Below are positions 7,328 to 11,886 of a stretch of 11,886 nucleotides of DNA, one piece after another; the first letter of the stretch is position 1, and each line of letters starts with the position of its first letter. The translations under genes were made by a program, and so were the position numbers. The notes beneath the pieces are model-generated. The model saw only the letters and a list, made by a program, of their open reading frames with translations. It did no database searches and was not told the origin of the DNA. Source of the DNA: Blastococcus sp. (lineage in GTDB: Bacteria; Actinomycetota; Actinomycetes; Mycobacteriales; Geodermatophilaceae); NCBI GenBank assembly GCA_025963345.1, contig JAOPUS010000011.1, positions 1-11,886 of the forward strand, in the 5' to 3' direction.

Positions 7328-7341
7328 GGTGGACGGCCACC
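7328..7341. repeat. Small inverted repeat between the CpaE-like and acyltransferase genes
   Basis: GGTGG-ACGG-CCACC forms a 5-bp stem with a 4-base loop in the 63-bp gap between two minus-strand genes. No T-tract follows, so it is more likely a minor mRNA hairpin or chance than a full terminator. Confidence 0.3.
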
Positions 7342-7354
7342 AACACCTCAACGG

Positions 7355-8650
7355 TCATCCGGCCGCCCGGTCACGCCGCCGTCCACGCCGGCCGGCCGCC
7401 GGCTCGGCGACCGCGGCCACCTCGGCAGCCAACGACCGGAGAGCGACCCGCAACGGCGAGGTCGCGGCCACCTCCGCGAGAGTCCGACCGGCCGCCAGTG
7501 CCGCGTCGGTGGCCCGGCGGTCGGCAGGAAGGAACAACCGCACCTCCCGGCCGGTGAACCGCCCCAGGGCGGTGGCGATCTCGCGTCGCGGATCACCCGG
7601 GACCGGGCCGCGGCGCACCTGGTTGACCACCAGAACGGGCTCGACCTCCGGCAGCACCTCGCGCAGCTCTCCGAGCGCCCGGATGCTGCGCTGTAAGGCG
7701 ACCGGGTCGGCTCCGCTCACGCAGAGCACCGTGTCCGCGGCCTCCAGCACCGCGAGGGTGGCGCCGTTGCGCCGCGGGGCCGCGGTGTCGAAGGAGAGCT
7801 CCTCGTCGTCCTCCAGGCTGAACGAGCAGTCGACGACGGTGAGGCGGGCCAGGCGGCGCGCCTCGTCCAGCACAGCCGCCACGGCCCGGGGGCGCAGCTC
7901 CGGCCACCGGTCGGCCCGCGCCAGCCCGGTCAGCACCCGCAGGTGCGGTCGCACCGACCACGCCAGCCGGACCAGCGCCGGGCCGTCAAGGGTGCCCGTC
8001 CCGGCCAGCCGTGCTGCCCCCGCCAGCCCGGGCGACTCGTCGAGCAGTCCCAGCACCTGCGCGATCACGCCGCCGTAGACGTCGGCGTCCACCAACAGCG
8101 TGGACACCCCCAACCGGGCGGCCTCGTCGGCGACGCCGACCGCGACGGTGGTCCGCCCTGGGGCACCGGTCGGCCCCCAGACGGCGACGACACGGCCGCG
8201 TCCGGCGGGACGCTCCTCCGGCTCGACGGGCGTGCCGAGGGCCGGGAGCGCGGCACGGGGATCGGCGACGTCCCGGCCCGGTGCGGGAACCCCCGCCACC
8301 GCCTCACGCAGTGCCCGGGCGATCGCCTCGGGCTCGGCGTCGGCCGGCAGCACCCGACGGACCCCGAGCTGACGGAGCCGGTCGGCGGCCCGCTCGTCCC
8401 CGGGATCCACGAGTCCCACCACGGCGACACCCGCGGCCTCCAGGCGCGCCACCGCATCGCCGTCGAGGCGGCGCAGCTCGGCGGAGAGCAGCGCCGCCTG
8501 GCCGGTCCCGGTGGCAGCCACCGCCAGCAGCTCCGAGACGTCGACGCACCGGCGGACGACGGTCACGCCGTGGTCGGCCCGGTCAAGAGCACCCACCAGC
8601 TCCGACTCCCACGCGGCGCCGGTGACCGCCGTGAACACCTGAAGTGCCAT
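7355..8650 (-). CDS. CpaE/MinD-like P-loop ATPase with pseudo-receiver N-terminus
   Basis: A 431-residue protein of the ParA/MinD/CpaE class. In pilus (Tad/Flp) systems CpaE is a cytoplasmic localisation factor. Residues ~1-120 look like a receiver-like alpha/beta domain lacking a clear phospho-acceptor pattern (VVGLVDPGDERAADRLRQLG at 77-96, then VRRVLPADAEPEAIARAL). Residues ~150-410 form the ATPase domain: deviant Walker A GPTGAPGRTT (159-168), switch I-type LLVDADVYGG (185-194, D188/D190) and VVNQVRRG near the C-terminal third. Both lysines of the usual KGGxGKT loop are missing, with Arg166 at the P-loop Lys position. The C-terminus is basic (GRRGRRRDRAAG). The start is ATG (8648-8650), which shares one base with the stop of the upstream SAF gene (TGATG), so translation is coupled. 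CpaF-, TadB- and TadC-like genes are absent from the window. Confidence 0.85.
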   Translation of the reverse strand: MALQVFTAVTGAAWESELVGALDRADHGVTVVRRCVDVSELLAVAATGTGQAALLSAELRRLDGDAVARLEAAGVAVVGLVDPGDERAADRLRQLGVRRVLPADAEPEAIARALREAVAGVPAPGRDVADPRAALPALGTPVEPEERPAGRGRVVAVWGPTGAPGRTTVAVGVADEAARLGVSTLLVDADVYGGVIAQVLGLLDESPGLAGAARLAGTGTLDGPALVRLAWSVRPHLRVLTGLARADRWPELRPRAVAAVLDEARRLARLTVVDCSFSLEDDEELSFDTAAPRRNGATLAVLEAADTVLCVSGADPVALQRSIRALGELREVLPEVEPVLVVNQVRRGPVPGDPRREIATALGRFTGREVRLFLPADRRATDAALAAGRTLAEVAATSPLRVALRSLAAEVAAVAEPAAGRRGRRRDRAAG

Positions 8651-9390
8651 CAGCCGGTCGGTCCCGCCTCGGGCGCCTGTCCCGCCTCCGCGGTCATCGA
8701 GTCCGCGTCCACCGAGTCGTGCACGACCACGACGAGGGGCCGCCCGGCGATCGCGCCCAGCACGTCGGGGGCGTCGTCGGCAGGCACGGCGACCACGATC
8801 TGGATCGCCGTCATCGGAGTGGAGAGCACTCCCTCGGAACGGCCGGAGATCGCCTGGACCGGCGCCTTCCGGACCACGAGCGTCACGCTCCCGTCGGCGA
8901 CACCGCTCGCGCCGGCCACCGGGTCGGCGACGGCGTAGACGTCGACGAGTTGCCCCCGCGCAAGGCCCGGCGGGACATAGCCGGACTGGACGGGGAGAGC
9001 CAACTGCACCAGTTCGGCGGCCTCGTCGAGCGCCGAGCGCGGCAACAGCTCCCCTGCCCGGACGGCCCGCGAGAGGGTCCGGCCCTCCGGCCGGGTGCCC
9101 GTCGACAGGTAGGACCCGGCAGCGTCGCCGAGCCGGACGTCCACCGACCGCAGGTCGGCGGCGGTCAGCTCCGTGCCGGCCGCGAGATCGCCGGTAGCGG
9201 CCCAGACCGGGACGGTTGCATCCGCCGCGCCGACGACGCGCGCGCCGAGGAGCACCGAACCGAGAACCAGGAGCACACCCAGCACGAGGCGGAGGTCCAG
9301 CCAGCGGGGCGGGCGGATCCGTCGCGGTGTGGGGCCGGGCAGCCCCTCGGCGACCGGCCCAGCGGTGGCCGGAGGTCGGACCGCGGTCAC
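8650..9390 (-). CDS. SAF-domain (CpaB/RcpC-like) membrane-anchored protein
   Basis: A 246-residue protein with a basic cytoplasmic N-terminus (PTPRRIRPPRWLDLR), one strong transmembrane helix (~31-52, LDLRLVLGVLLVLGSVLLGARV) and an extracytoplasmic SAF domain (~61-118, VWAATGDLAAGTELTAADLRSVDVRL). A CpaB-like region follows (GYVPPGLARGQLVDVYAV, 138-154). In Flp/Tad pili CpaB/RcpC is a periplasmic assembly factor; here the partner role is unknown. I chose the GTG start at 9388-9390 because AGGTGAG lies about 8 bases upstream. A longer open frame reaches an ATG at 9516, but its extra residues are rich in His and Arg, look non-coding, and cover inverted repeats that fit a promoter region. It is the first gene of a minus-strand unit and is coupled to the CpaE-like gene by TGATG. 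Confidence 0.82.
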   Translation of the reverse strand: MTAVRPPATAGPVAEGLPGPTPRRIRPPRWLDLRLVLGVLLVLGSVLLGARVVGAADATVPVWAATGDLAAGTELTAADLRSVDVRLGDAAGSYLSTGTRPEGRTLSRAVRAGELLPRSALDEAAELVQLALPVQSGYVPPGLARGQLVDVYAVADPVAGASGVADGSVTLVVRKAPVQAISGRSEGVLSTPMTAIQIVVAVPADDAPDVLGAIAGRPLVVVVHDSVDADSMTAEAGQAPEAGPTG

Positions 9391-9449
9391 AGCACGCTCA
9401 CCTGTCCAGCACCCCTTCCGGGCTGAGACGCCGGCGACCCGGTGTGTCG

Positions 9450-9469
9450 CATGCCGACGTGCCGGCATG
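9450..9469. promoter_or_regulatory. Inverted repeat CATGCCG-N6-CGGCATG upstream of the SAF gene
   Basis: Perfect 7-bp arms separated by 6 bases, 60-80 bp upstream of the SAF start in the 213-bp divergent region. The geometry (20 bp, about two helical turns) fits a homodimeric repressor operator. The repeat is seen directly; its regulator is unknown. Confidence 0.45.
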
Positions 9470-9473
9470 ACAG

Positions 9474-9484
9474 CGTTCGAGTGC
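9474..9484 (+). repeat. Copy 1 of shared promoter element CGTTCGAGTGC
   Basis: CGTTCGAGTGC lies in the SAF/HTH divergent promoter region. It recurs as CGTTCGAGTGT at 9529-9539 and as CGTTTGAGTGC at 10491-10501, always between genes. It is probably a protein-binding site; see the findings. Confidence 0.5.
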
Positions 9485-9522
9485 AGATGATGCGACATTC
9501 GCGCAATGGCGCGCACTGGTCA

Positions 9523-9542
9523 TCCACACGTTCGAGTGTGGA
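9523..9542. promoter_or_regulatory. Inverted repeat containing copy 2 of the shared element
   Basis: TCCACACGTTCGAGTGTGGA has perfect 7-bp arms (TCCACAC/GTGTGGA) around GTTCGA. It contains the second copy of CGTTCGAGTG (9529-9538) and sits 61 bp upstream of the HTH gene start, a good operator position. The TCCACA arms also resemble DnaA-box cores, so DnaA is an alternative ligand. Confidence 0.5.
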
Positions 9543-9555
9543 CGGTTGCCACGAA

Positions 9556-9567
9556 CCACCGAGGTGG
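9556..9567. repeat. Small inverted repeat upstream of the HTH gene
   Basis: CCACC-GA-GGTGG, 5-bp arms, between the TTGCCA at 9546-9551 (a possible -35) and the HTH gene start. It is too short to assign a role; it could be an operator half or chance in GC-rich DNA. Confidence 0.3.
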
Positions 9568-9603
9568 CTGACAGACTGACCAGGACCGACCGGAGAGGAC
9601 CCG

Positions 9604-9870
9604 ATGCCCACGCCCCGCTTCCTGACGCTCGATGACGTCGCGGAGATCCTCAACGTCTCGTGGTCGCAGGCCTACGCGCTCGTCCGCCGCAAGGAACTGA
9701 TCGCCATCCAGATCGGCGGCCGCGGCCAGTGGCGGGTCGAGGTCGACGAACTCGAGCGGTTCATCCAGCAGAAGTACGCAGAGGCGCGCGCCGGCACTTC
9801 GCCTGCCGAGGTCTCGCCGTCCGACAGCACGCCGGAAGCCGTGGAGCAGGACGCCGACACCCGCTCCTGA
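9604..9870 (+). CDS. Small winged helix-turn-helix (excisionase/MerR-like fold) DNA-binding protein
   Basis: An 88-residue protein consisting of one DNA-binding domain plus an acidic, probably disordered tail (residues 63-88). The HTH is FLTLDDVAEILNVSWSQAYALVRRKEL (6-32), followed by the wing IAIQIGGRGQWRVEVDELERFIQQKY (33-58). This matches the HTH_17/excisionase-like class, whose members act as excisionases or transcription factors (the BldC fold is related). No integrase or attachment site is nearby, so a chromosomal transcription factor is more likely than a phage excisionase. The start is ATG with GGAGAGG (9592-9598) 5 bases upstream. It is divergent from the SAF gene across a region with several inverted repeats, so autoregulation is plausible. 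It ends 9 bp before the convergent end of the 189-aa gene. Confidence 0.85.
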   Translation: MPTPRFLTLDDVAEILNVSWSQAYALVRRKELIAIQIGGRGQWRVEVDELERFIQQKYAEARAGTSPAEVSPSDSTPEAVEQDADTRS

Positions 9871-9879
9871 CCGCCCTGC

Positions 9880-10449
9880 TCAGTCCAGACCCGGCGTCAC
9901 CGTCCGGACGACGGCGATGGCGCCGATGACGACCGCCCGGACCCCGTGCACTGCCTCGGAACGGCGGGGCAGGTCGGCCGGGTGCTCGGCGAGCTCCACG
10001 TAGTCCGCCCCGACCCGGTCGAGCGTCCCGCTCAGCACACCCCCGTCGTCCAGAACGATCTGGACGGCGCTTCGGTCGCGCGCCAGGCCCCGTAGGGCGC
10101 GCCGCAGGTCCAGCCTCCCGCGGACCGGGCCGGCCGGCTCGGGGACCGCGGTCCGCCGCCCCAGTCCGGACACCGAACGGACCGCCGCCAGCGCGATGAG
10201 GCTCTGCCGCGCGCCGCCCTCCTCGACGAGCAGCCAGTCCGCACCGACCTCGATCAGGACACCGGCCACGGTGCCGGCGCCGCCGCACCCGAGGACGAGC
10301 GGAAAACCCTGCGCGCCACGAAGCCGGTCGGCGATCCCCAGCGCCCCCACCTCGGCGCGCGCCCGCGAGGCGGACTCCGCATGCTCGACCGCCGCTTCCT
10401 CCGCCTCGAACTGCGCCTGCAGGTCGGCGAACAGCTGCTGCCACCGCAT
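9880..10449 (-). CDS. Conserved hypothetical protein with internal duplication
   Basis: A 189-residue soluble protein I recognise only as an actinobacterial hypothetical. It starts MRWQQLFADLQAQFEAEEAAVEHAE, an Ala/Glu-rich amphipathic helix to about residue 45 that could form a coiled coil. After it come two similar beta-rich segments: GVLIEVGADWLLVEE (63-77) and GTLDRVGADYVELAE (141-155), which share the pattern G-x-L-x-x-V-G-A-D-[WY]-x-x-L/V-x-E. Each is followed by a hydrophobic [IV]-x-A-V-R-x-V stretch. This suggests a duplicated small beta-barrel (PRC- or Sm-like by appearance), but no family is certain. The start is ATG at 10447-10449 with an excellent AGGAGGT (10455-10461) 5 bases upstream. 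It is divergent from the LysM gene across a 97-bp, relatively AT-rich region. Confidence 0.75.
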   Translation of the reverse strand: MRWQQLFADLQAQFEAEEAAVEHAESASRARAEVGALGIADRLRGAQGFPLVLGCGGAGTVAGVLIEVGADWLLVEEGGARQSLIALAAVRSVSGLGRRTAVPEPAGPVRGRLDLRRALRGLARDRSAVQIVLDDGGVLSGTLDRVGADYVELAEHPADLPRRSEAVHGVRAVVIGAIAVVRTVTPGLD

Positions 10450-10486
10450 CTCCCACCTCCTCGCTCAGCGTAGATCCACGATAAGT

Positions 10487-10519
10487 CTTGCGTTTGAGTG
10501 CATTTGCTTGCTTTAGTGC
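10487..10519 (+). repeat. Direct repeat with 20-bp period in the 189-aa/LysM divergent promoter region
   Basis: CTTGCGTTTGAGTGC (10487-10501) and CTTGCTTTAGTGC (10507-10519) are two copies of one element starting exactly 20 bp apart, the second lacking two bases. The first contains CGTTTGAGTGC, one mismatch from the elements in the SAF/HTH region. The stretch is markedly more AT-rich than its surroundings. Two-turn spacing places both copies on the same DNA face. Confidence 0.55.
10488..10517 (+). promoter_or_regulatory. Candidate promoter of the LysM gene
   Basis: TTGCGT (10488-10493) and TTTAGT (10512-10517) are separated by 18 bp and lie 30 bases upstream of the LysM start. If real, the -35 falls in the first direct-repeat copy and the -10 in the second, so a repeat-binding protein would compete with RNA polymerase. 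Confidence 0.3.
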
Positions 10520-10546
10520 TCGTCTGTCAACCCCGAGGAGGTCGAG

Positions 10547-11260
10547 ATGTCGACACGCCGCCTGCTGGTCACGGCCGCTGTCATGGCCGTGATCGCCGTG
10601 GTCCTCGCCGTGCTGACGCCTCCGCTGCAGGACATGAGGGGCGCGCTCGCCGCGGCTCAGCGCACGGTGGACACGCAGGGCCCCGACGTCCTGATCAGCT
10701 CTGCCGCCGGCTTGCTCGCCTGGGCCGTCTGGGCGTGGGGCGCGCTCGGCCTGACCCTGACGGCCGCCTCTGTGCTGCCGGGCGTCGCGGGCGGGGCGGC
10801 ACGACTGGCTCTGCAGGTCGCGCTCCCCGCCGGCGCCCGGCGTGGCGCCGCCCTGCTGCTCGGGCTGGGGCTCGGCGTGGCCGCTCCCCTCGCCGGCGGG
10901 CTGACACTGCTCGCACCCGCGGCGTCGGCGGCCGCTCCCGCCGCCGACGGAGTCCCCGACTGGCCACTCCCCTCCGCGCCTGCTGACACCGCCGCGGTGC
11001 CCGACTGGCCGGCCGGCACCGAGTCACCGGTCGCGTCACCGGCCGCGTCACCGACTGCCGGTGAGCGGGTCGTCCTCCGCGGCGACTGTCTCTGGCACAT
11101 CGCCGCGGACTCCCTGCTCGGTCAGCTGGGCCGGCTCCCGACCGACGGCGAGGTGGCCACCGCGGTCCACGCCTGGTGGAGCGCCAACGCCGACGTCATC
11201 GGTCCCGATCCCGACTTCCTGCTGCCCGGCCAGGTGCTGCGCCCCCCGGGCCCGCCGTGA
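10547..11260 (+). CDS. Membrane-anchored LysM-domain protein
   Basis: A 237-residue protein. A hydrophobic N-terminal helix (~5-24) is followed by two further hydrophobic segments (~49-76 and ~98-128), then a Pro/Ala/Ser-rich linker (~130-173) with two VPDWP copies (136-140, 151-155) and an ASP-type tandem repeat. A C-terminal LysM-like domain spans ~174-233, from VVLRGDCLWHIAADSLLGQ to NADVIGPDPDFLLPGQVLRPP. LysM domains bind peptidoglycan, so the C-terminus should be outside the membrane. The usual GDTLW reads GDCLW (C181), leaving a lone exposed Cys. The start is ATG with AGGAGG (10536-10541) 5 bases upstream. It lies 49 bp before the Rv3235-family gene on the same strand, probably in one operon. 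The domain layout resembles the N-terminal half of larger actinobacterial LysM proteins. Confidence 0.85.
   Translation: MSTRRLLVTAAVMAVIAVVLAVLTPPLQDMRGALAAAQRTVDTQGPDVLISSAAGLLAWAVWAWGALGLTLTAASVLPGVAGGAARLALQVALPAGARRGAALLLGLGLGVAAPLAGGLTLLAPAASAAAPAADGVPDWPLPSAPADTAAVPDWPAGTESPVASPAASPTAGERVVLRGDCLWHIAADSLLGQLGRLPTDGEVATAVHAWWSANADVIGPDPDFLLPGQVLRPPGPP
11021..11056 (+). repeat. 12-bp tandem repeat x3 inside the LysM gene linker
   Basis: Three near-identical 12-bp units, pattern G-A/C-GTCACCG followed by three variable bases, encode ESPV-ASPA-ASPT. They lie in the flexible linker between the membrane region and the LysM domain, where length changes would be tolerated. Confidence 0.7.
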
Positions 11261-11309
11261 GCGGGAGCTGCCCCGATCCGACCCGCCGCACTTCCCCTGG
11301 GAGACCCTG

Positions 11310-11861
11310 ATGAGCGCCTCGCTCCACACCGCCGCCGACACCACACCCGAGCAGTCGCCGCTGCGGCTCGTCGTCGTCCCGACGCCGCAGCCACCGCTGG
11401 AGGACGAGCACATCCCGGTCCGGCTGGTCCGCCCCGGCGTCCCCGTCCCCCGGCCGGTCCACCGCCCCGGCCCCCGGCCGCGGACCGGGCATCCGACCCC
11501 GCTGCACGACGACTTCGGCCCTACCTGGTCCAGCCGGGCGGAGCTGCCCGACCCTCGGGACGCCGGACGGCGGCTGATCACCCTCACCCTCGAGGCGATG
11601 GCCGGCCGCCGGCCCCTCCTCCAGGTGCAGCCGATGACCTCACCCGGCGTCTTCGCCGCGCTGTCGGCCGGGCGGCGGCCTCGCTGGTGCGCCGCGAGCT
11701 CCTCGCCGCTGCTGGTCGGACGGGTACACGTGAGCGAACCGGTCGACGGCGTCGCCGAGATCAGCGCGGTCGCCCGGCGGGACGGCCGGGCCCACGCGGT
11801 GGCCGCCCGGCTCGAAGGCATCGACGGCCGGTGGCGGTGCACCGCGCTCCAGATCGGCTGA
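11310..11861 (+). CDS. Rv3235-family protein
   Basis: A 183-residue protein without membrane segments. Residues 1-80 are Pro/Arg-rich and likely disordered (RPGVPVPRPVHRPGPRPR at 41-58). Residues ~82-183 form the conserved part, from DPRDAGRRLITLTLEAMAGRRPLLQV through ARRDGRAHAVAARLEGIDGRWRCTALQIG, which I recognise as Rv3235-like; SecC-tail-like helices and the closing W-R-C-T-A-L-Q are typical. Function is unknown. In actinobacteria the family lies, as I recall, close to secA, so secA may follow to the right. The start is ATG at 11310 with GGGAG (11299-11303) 6 bases upstream. A longer open frame reaches back to 11061, but that would overlap the LysM gene by 200 bp and lacks a comparable ribosome binding site. 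It is probably co-transcribed with the LysM gene. Confidence 0.85.
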   Translation: MSASLHTAADTTPEQSPLRLVVVPTPQPPLEDEHIPVRLVRPGVPVPRPVHRPGPRPRTGHPTPLHDDFGPTWSSRAELPDPRDAGRRLITLTLEAMAGRRPLLQVQPMTSPGVFAALSAGRRPRWCAASSSPLLVGRVHVSEPVDGVAEISAVARRDGRAHAVAARLEGIDGRWRCTALQIG

Positions 11862-11886
11862 GCCGGGAGACGACAGCGCCCCCGCC

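Noticed and set aside
7292..7351. Upstream ATG extension of the acyltransferase
   Set aside because: The added residues do not resemble the family N-terminus, and the good AGGAG site serves the ATG at 7289-7291.
9391..9516. Longer version of the SAF protein starting at 9516
   Set aside because: The extension is compositionally unlike the protein and covers inverted repeats and the shared promoter element; the GTG at 9388-9390 has its own ribosome binding site.
9520..9535. LexA/SOS box reading of the GTTCGA at 9530-9535
   Set aside because: The right half matches the actinobacterial SOS half-site, but the left half does not supply TCGAAC (four mismatches), and no DNA-repair gene is adjacent.
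9604..9870. Phage or integrative-element excisionase
   Set aside because: The domain class allows it, but there is no integrase, attachment-site repeat or tRNA nearby, and base composition matches the neighbours.

Overview
The window is very GC-rich chromosomal DNA, with strong GC bias at third codon positions, GTG starts and AGGAGG-type ribosome binding sites. This points to a mycelial or coccoid actinobacterium (class Actinomycetia). Pseudonocardiaceae or Geodermatophilaceae are my best guesses from gene content, but the family is inferred and not proven. I see no rRNA, tRNA, transposase, phage gene or CRISPR array, and the longest gene-free stretch is about 220 bases.

Layout. (1) 1-409, minus strand: the N-terminal part of a MaoC-type hydratase that runs off the left edge. 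(2) 633-5412: a divergent pair, a 97-aa WXG100 (Esx-like) protein on the minus strand and a 1444-aa FHA-transmembrane-triple FtsK/SpoIIIE ATPase (EccC/EssC-like) on the plus strand. They share a 151-bp intergenic region that carries two DnaA-box-like repeats. Together they look like a stripped-down type VII secretion module; no EccB, EccD, EccE or mycosin gene is in view. (3) 5355-9390, all on the minus strand: transcription order is SAF-domain (CpaB/RcpC-like) protein, CpaE/MinD-like ATPase (coupled by a TGATG stop/start overlap), WS/DGAT-family acyltransferase, then a DUF6912-like protein whose 3' end overlaps the 3' end of the ATPase gene tail-to-tail. (4) 9604-9870, plus strand: a small winged-HTH (excisionase/MerR-like fold) protein. 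(5) 9880-10449, minus strand: a conserved-looking 189-aa protein with an internal duplication. (6) 10547-11861, plus strand: a membrane-anchored LysM protein followed by an Rv3235-family protein. From memory, Rv3235-family genes lie near secA in actinobacteria, so secA may lie just beyond the right edge.

How the genes may work together. Much of the window is envelope-oriented: a secretion ATPase and its probable substrate, a CpaB/CpaE-like membrane/P-loop pair, a peptidoglycan-binding LysM membrane protein and the Rv3235-type protein. The most unusual signal is regulatory. An 11-bp element of form CGTTYGAGTGY occurs twice in the promoter region between the SAF gene and the HTH gene, and again, inside a 20-bp-period direct repeat, in the promoter region between the 189-aa gene and the LysM gene. 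The HTH gene lies between these two regions, so it could be a local regulator of the whole envelope cluster. That link is inference. The acyltransferase has lost the catalytic histidine of its HHxxxDG motif, and several P-loops in the window (CpaE-like protein, ATPase domains 2 and 3) carry Arg in place of the usual Lys.
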